Positions 17,382 to 23,281 of a DNA stretch of 51,816 nt are shown one piece after another. The stretch comes from a virus. The notes under the pieces are model-generated. The model had not been told where the DNA came from. It saw only the letters and a program-made list of their open reading frames with translations, and did no database searches. The stretch lies in the IMG/VR virus record IMGVR_UViG_3300032294_001011, positions 1-51,816 of that record, one strand, 5' to 3'. Both the position numbers and the translations under genes were made by a program. Within the stretch, counting starts at the first letter, position 1. Each line of letters starts with the position of its first letter.

Positions 17382-18002
17382 TTACAGTCTTAAAGACGTA
17401 AGATGCATTTCATCGCCAATCTGGCCGATTAAAAAAGTATTAAACGCCAAACTGATCCTCGTAAGAGTTCTTTCCTGAACGGTATCATCAACAAAATGTT
17501 TTAAGTTTGATGGGAATACTAAGATGTCGCCTGTCTCGACAGGAACAGTAAATCTCTCAGCATTGTATCGATTATAATTTGTTGACGGCAATGAAAACTC
17601 TCTCATGGCAGAATTAAAAAAAGATAGACTGTCTTGCTCTTTATTGGCGCTAAAATAGAATGTGCCCGATAAAAAGCTATTTGGGTGAGAGTGAGGATGA
17701 TGGTTTTGGCCCGGGTTAGTAAAGTTTAGCCAAGATTGAGTAATATATATTTTTACTTCATGAACCGGCGCAAATATCTCATTCAAGTAAGTATCCAAAG
17801 CAAATTGGACTGACTTCCTAACGTCCGCCATTTCATCTTTATCTAGGATGTATCGATCTACGCTAACGACATTGCCCACGTTCAAGAAAGTCTCCTTCCC
17901 GCACTTCTCGACAAAAGACTTTTCATCATCAGTCGGCTGGCGCCCAATGTTGAACCTAAAGACTGGCGTCGGGAAAAGCTCGAGCGTTTCTGTCTTCTTC
18001 AT
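17382..18002 (-). CDS. 2OG-Fe(II) oxygenase-like protein (TIGR02466/2OG-FeII_Oxy_5 type)
   Basis: 206 residues starting MKKTETLELFPTPVFRFNIG, the LFPTPVF start of this family. The double-stranded beta-helix core is seen in YITQSWLNFTNPGQNHHPHS, which supplies a candidate HxH/D iron ligand pair (HPHSHPNSFLSGTFYFSA). The distal His is in VFPSNLKHFVDDT, and the 2-oxoglutarate-binding Arg is in LTRISLAFNTFL. Such enzymes hydroxylate proteins, nucleic acids or small molecules using 2-oxoglutarate and iron, and cyanophages and alphaproteobacterial phages often carry them; the substrate is unknown. It is inserted between the TerS-side small genes and terL. A second oxygenase of a different subfamily lies at 20208-20816. 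Confidence 0.8.
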   Translation of the reverse strand: MKKTETLELFPTPVFRFNIGRQPTDDEKSFVEKCGKETFLNVGNVVSVDRYILDKDEMADVRKSVQFALDTYLNEIFAPVHEVKIYITQSWLNFTNPGQNHHPHSHPNSFLSGTFYFSANKEQDSLSFFNSAMREFSLPSTNYNRYNAERFTVPVETGDILVFPSNLKHFVDDTVQERTLTRISLAFNTFLIGQIGDEMHLTSLRL

Positions 18003-18010
18003 TCAATCAC

Positions 18011-18277
18011 CTAATGGGATGTTCCGCGCGTCCACATTGTGGCGCCAAGATGCTCTGCCTTATCCACTGCGCGGTCGAGCGTATATACAAAAAAGTTTTT
18101 TGCCTCATCGGCATCTTTGGCAGATATAACTCCATTACATAAAACAAATGCGGTAGATGCCGCCAATATCTCTAATGCCTGAACTGTGTTGCCAGCCTCG
18201 TTCAGAATACTGATTATCTCTGTTACTGCCTCAATAACAACGGCAATTTCTGCGCAAACCTCTTCATCGGGCTCCAT
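18011..18277 (-). CDS. Small helical protein, possible paralogue of the next gene upstream
   Basis: Start set at the ATG at 18277 (MEPDEEVCAEIAVVIEAVTE) because AAGGAGC lies 6 bases upstream; the longer frame has no such signal and overlaps 18286-18543. 88 residues, helical, with three buried-looking helices (TEIISILNEAGNTVQALEIL, then AASTAFVLCNGVISAKDADE) and a C-terminal DRAVDKAEHLGATMW. Its pattern of hydrophobic and KDxDE positions parallels the 18286-18543 protein, so the pair may be an ancient tandem duplication. The function is unknown; both sit between terS and terL. Confidence 0.65.
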   Translation of the reverse strand: MEPDEEVCAEIAVVIEAVTEIISILNEAGNTVQALEILAASTAFVLCNGVISAKDADEAKNFFVYTLDRAVDKAEHLGATMWTRGTSH

Positions 18278-18285
18278 GCCGCTCC

Positions 18286-18543
18286 TTAATCCGCCTTCTC
18301 CCAGCGAATAACTCCGTCGGCTTCCCCTGAATCTGCCATAGCCTGTATTTGCCGACCAAGTATGTGGCAAGTCTCGTCAAAGTCTTTTCTGTTTTGAGTG
18401 CAAGCAAAAATCATTTTTGCGCAAACCATTCCTAAAACAGTCATAGCAATATTTGGATCAGATGGCTCCATCAAAGATGTCGCGATTGAATTGGCCATGT
18501 CATTCATTGAGTTCGCCTGTTCGGCGGTAATTGGTTCTCTCAT
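18286..18543 (-). CDS. Small helical protein between terS and the oxygenase
   Basis: 85 residues starting MREPITAEQANSMNDMANSI. Helices of type VLGMVCAKMIFACTQNRKDF and DETCHILGRQIQAMADSGEA resemble the arrangement in the downstream 18011-18277 protein. It overlaps the terS stop by 4 bases (ATGA type), so it is translationally coupled to the small terminase. No catalytic motif and no known name. A helper of packaging or a host-interaction protein are equally possible. Confidence 0.65.
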   Translation of the reverse strand: MREPITAEQANSMNDMANSIATSLMEPSDPNIAMTVLGMVCAKMIFACTQNRKDFDETCHILGRQIQAMADSGEADGVIRWEKAD

Positions 18544-19055
18544 TGCTCTTCCTCAGCAGCTAGTAAGATCTTCTTCAAAACTTCTCGGTCTTCAGGGTCG
18601 AGCTGTCGCGCGTCAATCTTTTGCGTCTGCTCAACCTTGATGGCGCCACCATCCGCTCCGGTTACAGCGGTTTCTTTGCGCTCAGTGTAATCTTCACGGA
18701 AACGGGCCTGCGCAGATTTGATCCAAAGGTTGGCGTTAAAGTCACGGCAACGTAGGCCGCCCATGCCCTCCCGCTCCCACCATCCCTGCTCGTAAGTCTT
18801 TGCCGCGCGTAGTGCGGTGAAAAATTCGGGATACTCATCGCCCCAATGATACATAGAAGCCTTGTCGACCTCGAACTCGCAAGCGATCATTGCGGGGCTG
18901 TAACCGATCTTTCCCATCTCAATCGCAAGCTCACAAAACTCAGGGCAATACTTTGTGGGTCGTCCAACCGGGCGCTTTTCAGGCTTTGCCTTTATCTTGG
19001 CAGCCGCAATTTTATCACGGATTGCAATAATTGGATCTTGTGGCTGTTCACTCAT
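18540..19055 (-). CDS. terS: Terminase small subunit
   Basis: Start set at the ATG at 19055 (MSEQPQDPIIAIRDKIAAAK), the first codon after the lipoprotein stop. The longer frame from 19148 overlaps that lipoprotein gene and lacks a site. 171 residues. A basic linker KPEKRPVGRPTKYCPEFCEL leads into a helix-turn-helix DNA-binding domain (YSPAMIACEFEVDKASMYHW), followed by an oligomerisation part (FFTALRAAKTYEQGWWEREG) with WIKSAQARFREDYTERKE. This is the KRPVGRPTKY-type TerS seen across proteobacterial phages; it recognises the packaging site and stimulates TerL. The C-terminus is acidic. Confidence 0.85.
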   Translation of the reverse strand: MSEQPQDPIIAIRDKIAAAKIKAKPEKRPVGRPTKYCPEFCELAIEMGKIGYSPAMIACEFEVDKASMYHWGDEYPEFFTALRAAKTYEQGWWEREGMGGLRCRDFNANLWIKSAQARFREDYTERKETAVTGADGGAIKVEQTQKIDARQLDPEDREVLKKILLAAEEEQ

Positions 19056-19056
19056 G

Positions 19057-19194
19057 TCAATTACAATTTCTTGGTTGAACGACTGTGCAGTCGAATGCAT
19101 ATTTGACTGGGGCGCAACCAACGAGGAAAGCGAGACCAAACAAAGCAAGGCTATAAATGCTGGCTACTATTAGGTATCGCATGGTTTCTTTCAT
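19057..19194 (-). CDS. Small predicted lipoprotein upstream of terS
   Basis: 45 residues: a signal peptide (MKETMRYLIVASIYSLALFG, then LAFLVGC) ends in a lipobox LVGC at residues 24-27, followed by only 18 residues with two further Cys. The signal sequence, lipobox and tiny mature part are those of an outer-membrane-anchored lipoprotein. A second Met (19182) is an alternative start; neither has a strong Shine-Dalgarno. The TGA at 19057 leaves one base before terS, so it is the first gene of the terS transcript. It could modify the cell surface (superinfection exclusion) or be a lone o-spanin, but the lysis spanins are encoded at 49.3-49.7 kb. Confidence 0.65.
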   Translation of the reverse strand: MKETMRYLIVASIYSLALFGLAFLVGCAPVKYAFDCTVVQPRNCN

Positions 19195-19220
19195 TGTAGT
19201 CAAGCCCGAGCCTGATAATT

Positions 19221-19234
19221 GAATCATAATACCA
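19221..19234 (-). promoter_or_regulatory. Candidate extended -10 promoter for the terS/late cluster
   Basis: On the minus strand TGG-TATTAT (19234-19226) forms an extended -10 element, directly followed by GATTC (19225-19221), a GANTC methylation site of the CcrM/GcrA type. Transcription would begin near 19218 and lead into the lipoprotein and terS genes. No good -35 box is visible. The assignment is by eye. Confidence 0.45.
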
Positions 19235-19259
19235 CACCCGGGCCCTGTTGTTTACTGTC

Positions 19260-19586
19260 TTAGATGAAGTCGTCTTCTAGATCTTCCAAGCCCGCTTTAT
19301 GCGCTGAAGCTGTCGCCTTGCTCGCAGCCAACGCGGCTTTTCCCAAGGGGGTATCTGCCAGCATACCCAAAGCATCCATATAAACTGAGAGGAGAGCTTG
19401 TTCCTCAGCACGCTTAGACGCTTCCTGTTTGCGTAGCGCAAGGACTTTTTTAAGGATTTTAACGTCGTATCCATTTGATTTAGCTTCTAAAAATACTTCT
19501 TTGATGTCGCCAGCAATCGCCGCTTTCTCTTCCTCGAGCTTTTCTATTCGCTCGACTAGGGCTTTGATTTGGTTGTTGGTTCCCAT
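19260..19586 (-). CDS. GapR-like nucleoid-associated protein (DUF2312)
   Basis: 108 residues. Residues 4-75 match GapR/DUF2312 closely: IKALVERIEKLEEEKAAIAG, then DIKEVFLEAKSNGYDVKILK and KVLALRKQ. The GYDVKxLKKVxxxRKQ signature is the DNA-contacting region. In Caulobacter GapR forms a clamp on overtwisted DNA ahead of forks and stimulates type II topoisomerases; the family is a hallmark of Alphaproteobacteria and their phages. The C-terminal 30 residues (GKAALAASKATASAHKAGLE, then DLEDDFI) are an extra tail, acidic at the end. It lies upstream of the late cluster and downstream of the Cys-rich gene at 19556, overlapping it by 31 bases. The phage copy may shape phage DNA or compete with the host protein. 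Confidence 0.93.
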   Translation of the reverse strand: MGTNNQIKALVERIEKLEEEKAAIAGDIKEVFLEAKSNGYDVKILKKVLALRKQEASKRAEEQALLSVYMDALGMLADTPLGKAALAASKATASAHKAGLEDLEDDFI

Positions 19587-19771
19587 TTTTCTGCTTCCTC
19601 TATTGTCTTAAGAATATGCTCGGCGCAATGCCAGCAATAGTCACACGTAACTGAACATGCTTCGGTTGGCTGTGTAGGTATTAGATGTCCATATCCATTC
19701 GAATCACGATCAATACCGGCACCAAATGTGCAGATGCCGTAAGCGATAATCTCTCTCATATCTTTTTTCAT
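19556..19771 (-). CDS. Small Cys-rich protein
   Basis: 71 residues beginning MKKDMREIIAYGICTFGAGI. Five Cys, four of them clustered (ACSVTCDYCWHCAEH), form a likely metal-binding knot after a loop DRDSNGYGHLIPTQPT. It ends in a charged tail that overlaps the start of the GapR-like gene out of frame. Start taken at 19771; a Met at residue 5 is an alternative. No known family. It is divergent from the P1 promoter at 19833, so the two directions may share regulation. Confidence 0.6.
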   Translation of the reverse strand: MKKDMREIIAYGICTFGAGIDRDSNGYGHLIPTQPTEACSVTCDYCWHCAEHILKTIEEAEKWEPTTKSKP

Positions 19772-19832
19772 GTCAACATTCCCTTCCCCGAAACAATCAA
19801 AACATTTTTTTAAAAAAAATGATAGATCATAG

Positions 19833-19861
19833 TTGACAGGTGAAATTATTTCACCTATGTT
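19833..19861 (+). promoter_or_regulatory. Promoter P1 with palindromic operator in the spacer
   Basis: TTGACA (19833-19838) and TATGTT (19856-19861) are separated by exactly 17 bp, and the whole spacer is a perfect palindrome, GGTGAAATTATTTCACC (8-bp arms around a central T). A repressor bound there would block RNA polymerase. It drives the gene at 19897. A near copy (P2) lies at 20836-20864. Confidence 0.85.
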
Positions 19862-19896
19862 CCTTTTATTGAATTACTGCACTGATGGAGATTGAT

Positions 19897-20178
19897 ATGA
19901 CAAACGTTAACACACTTGCTGACCGTTACGCTCAAATCAAGGCTGAGGCTGATGCTTGGGCCAAAAAGCTTGAGGCTGTAAAGGCTGAGATCAAGGAGCT
20001 CGGCGTAGAAGAGGTCATTGGTGACCACTTCACGGTTACTGTCAGCCTTTCAGAGCGTTCAACGCTTGACCAAAAGAAAGTCAAAGAGATCCTTACTCCA
20101 GCCCAGATTGCGGCGTGCAACAGCGTGGCGCTTGTCACCACGATCCGCGTCAAGGCTTCGGTTCAGATAGCCGCTTAA
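19897..20178 (+). CDS. Conserved small early protein
   Basis: Start set at the second ATG of the ATGGAGATTGATATG signature (19897), where GGAGAT serves as the ribosome binding site; reading from the first ATG only adds MEID. The 93-residue protein has an N-terminal coiled-coil helix (YAQIKAEADAWAKKLEAVKA), a beta segment (VIGDHFTVTVSLSERSTLD) and a C-terminal helix-strand pair ending VTTIRVKASVQIAA. Proteins of this layout with a TxSxxxRxTLDxKxVKExL motif are frequent in alphaproteobacterial phages and unnamed. It is the only gene between P1 and a strong terminator, so it forms a monocistronic early unit that should be strongly expressed when P1 is derepressed. Confidence 0.75.
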   Translation: MTNVNTLADRYAQIKAEADAWAKKLEAVKAEIKELGVEEVIGDHFTVTVSLSERSTLDQKKVKEILTPAQIAACNSVALVTTIRVKASVQIAA

Positions 20179-20186
20179 CCCAAGAG

Positions 20187-20208
20187 AGGGGCCTTCGGGC
20201 CCCTTTTT
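20187..20208 (+). terminator. Rho-independent terminator with UUCG loop
   Basis: A 7-bp stem AGGGGCC/GGCCCCT with a UUCG tetraloop is followed by TTTTT on the plus strand. It ends the P1 unit and overlaps the stop codon of the convergent oxygenase gene (20208). Confidence 0.9.
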
Positions 20209-20816
20209 CATTCGTAGTTCATAAACATATTGATTGAGTAGCGACCATTTCCCGAATAGGGCGTATCCCCTTCCATTGAGACCTTTTCAACCTCGTGTTC
20301 AATGATCCCGGGGAAAATAACCATGCGGTTAGTTTGTGGCGCCAATCTATGTCCGTGTTGGGGGAAGACCAAATCGCCCCCCGTAAACTTTTTGGGCTCA
20401 CGAAAAAGATTGATTACTGCAGACATACAAGATCTGTCTGTATGCCCTTGATAATAGTCCCCGTCTTGATAGTAATTGAGGAGTATGCCGTATCTGTTAC
20501 TCGTGGCTAGATAATCAAAGATATAGTCAAAGTCCTTAAATATGGCCATGAGCTCCTTGCTGAATAGCTTGGCGGAGCATCTGATAATGTCTGACGTATC
20601 CTTATTTTTATAAGCATCAAATAGAAACAAGCCGCTACCCTTCTTCTTTGATTTCCTGTTCTCATCGGTAGCAGCAGCCGTTTTATCTGGAGGGCAAAGC
20701 TTATGCTCATAGGTTAAAAACTTTAGTTCATCCCAAACTTGCTCCAACTCATCATCCTCAAAGAACTTTTCTAGGATGATATGCGGGAACGGTTTGGGGA
20801 AATAATGAATATCCAT
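20208..20816 (-). CDS. 2OG-Fe(II) oxygenase, prolyl-4-hydroxylase-like
   Basis: Start set at the ATG at 20816 (MDIHYFPKPFPHIILEKFFE) with GAGGAAG 7 bases upstream; the longer frame from 20996 runs through the promoter P2. The 202-residue protein shows the jelly-roll core with the iron triad: GHTDRSC (HxD), EHEVEKVS (distal His) after the RMVIFPG strand, and a 2-oxoglutarate Arg in NGRYSINMFM. The GILLNYYQDGDYYQGHTD layout is that of prolyl-4-hydroxylase alpha-like enzymes. Substrates in phages are unknown; the collagen-like fibre at 1-1005 is one candidate. It is transcribed divergently from P2, so the operator palindrome lies in its leader region. Confidence 0.85.
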   Translation of the reverse strand: MDIHYFPKPFPHIILEKFFEDDELEQVWDELKFLTYEHKLCPPDKTAAATDENRKSKKKGSGLFLFDAYKNKDTSDIIRCSAKLFSKELMAIFKDFDYIFDYLATSNRYGILLNYYQDGDYYQGHTDRSCMSAVINLFREPKKFTGGDLVFPQHGHRLAPQTNRMVIFPGIIEHEVEKVSMEGDTPYSGNGRYSINMFMNYE

Positions 20817-20835
20817 AAAATCTTCCTCATGACAG

Positions 20836-20868
20836 TTGACAGGTGAAGTTTTTTCACCTACTGTGATT
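20836..20868 (+). promoter_or_regulatory. Promoter P2 with operator in the spacer and adjacent GANTC site
   Basis: TTGACA (20836-20841), a 17-bp spacer GGTGAAGTTTTTTCACC containing the half-sites GGTGAA and TTCACC, and TACTGT (20859-20864) as -10. GATTC follows immediately (20864-20868 region). It matches P1 in the -35 box, half-site spacing and distance to the start motif. It drives the operon 20899-22206. The central 5 bp differ from P1, so repressor affinity may differ. Confidence 0.82.
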
Positions 20869-20898
20869 CTATTGTAATTGAGACCGATGGAGATTGAA

Positions 20899-21078
20899 AT
20901 GCTTTTAGTAGAAGATGTCATGAACATCCTAGAAATTGATAACGAGTGGGTTGCTCGTTGCATCTTGGCGCGCATGAATATTGTTTCGCCAATCAATGAC
21001 GAAGACTTTATCTCTGAGTGTCACCGTGCGGCTGATGCCTTTGTGAATGAGTGCGCTGACGCAGTTCAAGGAAGCTAA
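20899..21078 (+). CDS. Small acidic early protein (59 residues)
   Basis: Start at the second ATG of a GGAGATTGAAATG motif (20899). The sequence MLLVEDVMNILEIDNEWVAR is followed by helices with CHRAADAFVNECADAVQGS; it is acidic with three Cys. First gene of the P2 operon and unrecognised. Small acidic first-expressed proteins in phages often bind host proteins; here this is only inference. The stop is 18 bases before the next start. Confidence 0.65.
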   Translation: MLLVEDVMNILEIDNEWVARCILARMNIVSPINDEDFISECHRAADAFVNECADAVQGS

Positions 21079-21096
21079 TTAATATTGGAGATTGAT

Positions 21097-21450
21097 ATGT
21101 TAAGTTCACGTAGACAATTACGCTCACAAACTGGAACCATTGAGTATGAACTTGAAGAGTTTCAACCAATCAAAGACATCGCCTTCTTTGTGTATGGCAC
21201 ATGCGACATTGATTATGAGCTCGACGATGACGATCCCTCAGTTGGTTACCGTGGAGGTTTAGGCATCGACATCACGCGCATTAGCTTAAATGGCGAAAGC
21301 AAAGATAAACCAGCACTTAACTTAGATAGCTCTAGCGAACTCTATAAAATGATTGAGAAGCGTTTGCTGGACGACCCATTCTGGATCAATGAGGCAATAT
21401 TCAAAGACCTAGAATCAAACTACCCAGACCCAGACCGTTACCGTGACTAA
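21097..21450 (+). CDS. Acidic early protein, 117 residues
   Basis: Start at the ATG of the TTGGAGATTGATATG motif (21097). It begins MLSSRRQLRSQTGTIEYELE and is strongly acidic afterwards (CDIDYELDDDDPSVGYRGGL). A short ferredoxin-like pattern GLGIDITRISLNGESK and a helix SSSELYKMIEKRLLDDPFWI follow, and it ends in NYPDPDRYRD. Possible DNA mimic by charge, but there is no proof. The TAA overlaps the first ATG of the next gene's start motif by one base. Unrecognised family. Confidence 0.68.
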   Translation: MLSSRRQLRSQTGTIEYELEEFQPIKDIAFFVYGTCDIDYELDDDDPSVGYRGGLGIDITRISLNGESKDKPALNLDSSSELYKMIEKRLLDDPFWINEAIFKDLESNYPDPDRYRD

Positions 21451-21461
21451 TGGAGATTGAT

Positions 21462-21704
21462 ATGCGCGTTAAGGAAATGATGATGGCTGATCCCACAATA
21501 ACCGACTTACCCGACGTAAACATCAAAACTTATTACAACCCTCCGCCAATACCCCAGCGCAATTACGACTGGGCCGCAATTGATGGTTCTACTTATGGCG
21601 GAGAGCCAAGCGACCCAGTTGGCTTTGGCAAGACTGAGGAGGAGGCCATCCGCGACCTCCTCGACCAAATCACTGAGCGTCAAATGACGAGGCTGTCATG
21701 GTAG
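21462..21704 (+). CDS. Small early protein (80 residues)
   Basis: Start at the second ATG of the motif (21462): MRVKEMMMADPTITDLPDVN. The middle PPIPQRNYDWAAIDGSTYGG and FGKTEEEAIRDLLDQITER match a small conserved phage protein of the type NYDWxAxxxxxEPxxPxGxGxTxEEAIxDL, of unknown function. The next gene (21698) overlaps its end by 7 bases. The neighbour at 21813 shares a PNYNWTEHD segment, which suggests distant relatedness. Confidence 0.7.
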   Translation: MRVKEMMMADPTITDLPDVNIKTYYNPPPIPQRNYDWAAIDGSTYGGEPSDPVGFGKTEEEAIRDLLDQITERQMTRLSW

Positions 21705-21820
21705 ACTTTTTCATTGACGCTTTTGTTTTCTTACTTGTGATAGCAGTTGCGGCGCTGTTTGGTTTGATTGCCGCTGAAGTCTTGTATCAACTTATCGAAT
21801 GGAGATTGAATTATGGATAA
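21698..21820 (+). CDS. 40-residue single-span membrane protein
   Basis: Begins MVDFFIDAFVFLLVIAVAAL, a hydrophobic segment of about 25 residues, followed by FGLIAAEVLYQLIEWRLNYG. It overlaps the upstream gene by 7 bases and the downstream start by 8 bases. The last codons (EWRLN) are read from the GGAGATTGA ribosome binding motif of the next gene. Tight packing in an early operon argues that it is translated; the function is unknown. Confidence 0.6.
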   Translation: MVDFFIDAFVFLLVIAVAALFGLIAAEVLYQLIEWRLNYG

Positions 21821-22139
21821 CAAGCGCCCCTACATTTTTGGCAAGCTTGAGCCTTGCTACGACGCCAACCCAACTCTTTGGAATGTCTTCTGCGCCTTGA
21901 CCAATCGGCCAGTAGCCCAGCCAAATTACAATTGGACGGAGCATGACGTTATCACCTACCTACTATCCCGAGGCATCAATGACATCCGAAGAACTGAAAA
22001 CAATAATGATGAACCAATCTCTGTCCGTGATGGACTTGGCTACAATATCCGGCGTGACAAAGAGACAGGCAATTGCATGGCGGTCAGGAACATCTCCAAT
22101 TCCGAGGACAGTTGCCTTTTTATTATTGGCTCTAAGTGA
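21813..22139 (+). CDS. Early protein overlapping the HTH gene out of frame
   Basis: Start ATG at 21813, 6 bases after GGAGATTG. 108 residues: MDNKRPYIFGKLEPCYDANP, then TLWNVFCALTNRPVAQPNYN and WTEHDVITYLLSRGINDIRR. From residue 56 on it shares its DNA with the HTH gene in another frame. The second half (TENNNDEPISVRDG onward) looks less protein-like, so either both frames are real or an indel separated what was once one HTH protein with an N-terminal domain. Function unknown. Confidence 0.5.
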   Translation: MDNKRPYIFGKLEPCYDANPTLWNVFCALTNRPVAQPNYNWTEHDVITYLLSRGINDIRRTENNNDEPISVRDGLGYNIRRDKETGNCMAVRNISNSEDSCLFIIGSK

Positions 22140-22206
22140 GGGCGAACTATCTCAGGACTGGTTAGTAGATACGTTACAAAAAGAACTAGTATCACACATC
22201 ATGTAA
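21979..22206 (+). CDS. Cro/CI-like HTH regulator
   Basis: Start set at the ATG at 21979 (MTSEELKTIMMNQSLSVMDL) with GAGG 6 bases upstream. 75 residues. The helix-turn-helix is clear: SLSVMDLATISGVTKRQAIA, then WRSGTSPIPRTVAFLLLALS, which is the Cro/XRE arrangement (first helix, Ala-x-x-x-Gly turn, recognition helix with Arg/Gln/Trp). It is the last gene of the P2 operon, which makes it a natural candidate for the protein binding the GGTGAA-N5-TTCACC operators in P1 and P2, giving autoregulation. The overlap of 161 bases with the previous frame is noted there. A bulky hairpin at 22212-22271 follows. Confidence 0.8.
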   Translation: MTSEELKTIMMNQSLSVMDLATISGVTKRQAIAWRSGTSPIPRTVAFLLLALSEGELSQDWLVDTLQKELVSHIM

Positions 22207-22211
22207 AAAAT

Positions 22212-22271
22212 AGGGGGAGGTAAGCTGCAAATCTCTGCGAGCTTCGCAGAAGCAAGCAGCTGCCTCCCCTT
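22212..22271. terminator. Nested hairpin between convergent genes
   Basis: Outer arms GGGGAGG (22214-22220) and CCTCCCC (22263-22269), second arms AGCTGC/GCAGCT, and an inner hairpin TCTGCGA-GCT-TCGCAGA (22234-22250). On the minus strand it is followed by UAUUUUUUAC, so it best terminates the methyltransferase transcript; it would also end the HTH transcript. The remaining gap to 22385 shows nothing else that I recognise. Confidence 0.65.
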
Positions 22272-22384
22272 TGTTGCACCCATAGTTGTCACGCGATGTG
22301 TGCAATTTCTGTTTTCGATACAGAGCCTCCTGATTGGAACTCATCCGCTGTTTTCATAGACCACAGGGCCAGCGAACTTCGCCC

Positions 22385-23281
22385 TTATGATTCCATAAAT
22401 GCCTTGATTACTTCTGCCGCGAGCGGCGGGACGATGGCATTGCCGTAGGCGCGCAGCTTTCCCACTCTGGCGGGAACCCCATGAGCCAGCAGACGAACTC
22501 CGGGTTCAGCGCGCCGCGTTTTTCCGTCGGCGCCGTTGAGCCAGATGGCGTCGCGCCAGAAAGATTGCCCGTCTCTAAATCTATCATCCCTTCCGACAAA
22601 GCTATTTGTGTCGGCAGATGCGTTGATTTCTGAACAGGGCGCCCACTCGTTTTGGCTGACATCCCTACCTGCTCTGCTTTCGGCGTTGGCCATGTTGCCT
22701 GAAGGGCTTGAAGACTCAACGCTGACCCTCCTTGTGAATATTTTTTCGTCCGAAGATTCACATCGTCGCTGCATGGCGTTGTCCATTGCGACCCAATACA
22801 ATCTTTGTCTGATGTGCGGCGCGTTTGCGGCGCAAGCCGGAATATCGACGCCATTGATGGCGTAGCCTTCACCTTCCAGATCAGATCTGACTCCGTCGAG
22901 CCAACCATACCCAGCCGCACCTGCAACCTGCTCACCCATGACAACTGGGGGGCGACAGCCTCTAATGAGTCGAAAAAAGTGCGGCCATAAATGCCGCTCA
23001 TCGTCAGTTCCTTTACCTTTTCCTGCAACGCTAAACGGCTGGCACGGGCAGCTTCCCGTCCAGATTTTTCTTTCGTCTGCCCATCCTGCGAGCCTAAGCG
23101 CGTGAGACCATCCTGCGATTCCTGCGAAGAAGTGACATTGGTCGAAGTGCCGGATGTCATCTGGGCTAACATCGACAATTGATCTGGTATCAACTTCGCC
23201 ATCGGCTATGTGTCCTGCCTTGATAAGATTGCGCAGCCACTCAGCCGCATAAAGGTCAATTTCGTTATAATAGGCGGCCAT
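22385..23281 (-). CDS. Cytosine-C5 DNA methyltransferase
   Basis: 298 residues. Landmarks: LYAAEWLRNLIKAGHI, FFAGIAGWSHALRLAGW (motif I, SAM), WTGSCPCQPFSVAGKGKGTD (motif IV with catalytic Cys of PCQPFS), EQVAGAAGYGWLDGVRSDLE (motif VI region), ANAPHIRQRLYWVAM (motif VIII, QRxR/L type), and near the end LRAYGNAIVPPLAAEVIKAF (motif X). It modifies cytosine, probably for defence evasion against host restriction. The target recognition region (residues about 165-260) is low in hydrophobic residues and rich in Ser and Arg. It is also the region overlapped by another conserved-looking frame (22408-23202). It shares one base with the start of the upstream gene. Confidence 0.92.
   Translation of the reverse strand: MAAYYNEIDLYAAEWLRNLIKAGHIADGEVDTRSIVDVSPDDIRHFDQCHFFAGIAGWSHALRLAGWADERKIWTGSCPCQPFSVAGKGKGTDDERHLWPHFFRLIRGCRPPVVMGEQVAGAAGYGWLDGVRSDLEGEGYAINGVDIPACAANAPHIRQRLYWVAMDNAMQRRCESSDEKIFTRRVSVESSSPSGNMANAESRAGRDVSQNEWAPCSEINASADTNSFVGRDDRFRDGQSFWRDAIWLNGADGKTRRAEPGVRLLAHGVPARVGKLRAYGNAIVPPLAAEVIKAFMES
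22408..23202 (-). CDS. Conserved-looking ORF nested out of frame in the methyltransferase gene
   Basis: A 264-codon frame inside the methyltransferase, same strand. The part from the Met at 23004 (MSGIYGRTFFDSLEAVAPQL) has familiar segments: SRLQVRLGMVGSTESDLIWK, FRLAPQTRRTSDKDCIG, TWPTPKAEQVGMSAK, and LNPEFVCWLMGFPPEWESCA. I recall the same WKxxxTxxGxxxxxLxxxxRRTSDxxxxG and LNPxFxxWLMGFPPEW motifs as proteins or methyltransferase C-termini in other phages. That argues for real translation (overprinting) or fusion history. The start could be the Met at 23202 or, more likely, 23004. Not a routine shadow frame. Confidence 0.6.
   Translation of the reverse strand: MAKLIPDQLSMLAQMTSGTSTNVTSSQESQDGLTRLGSQDGQTKEKSGREAARASRLALQEKVKELTMSGIYGRTFFDSLEAVAPQLSWVSRLQVRLGMVGSTESDLIWKVKATPSMASIFRLAPQTRRTSDKDCIGSQWTTPCSDDVNLRTKKYSQGGSALSLQALQATWPTPKAEQVGMSAKTSGRPVQKSTHLPTQIALSEGMIDLETGNLSGATPSGSTAPTEKRGALNPEFVCWLMGFPPEWESCAPTAMPSSRRSRQK

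Noticed and set aside
20817-20996. 60-residue N-terminal extension of the prolyl-hydroxylase-like gene
   Set aside because: It crosses promoter P2 and the start of a divergent gene; GAGGAAG supports the start at 20816.
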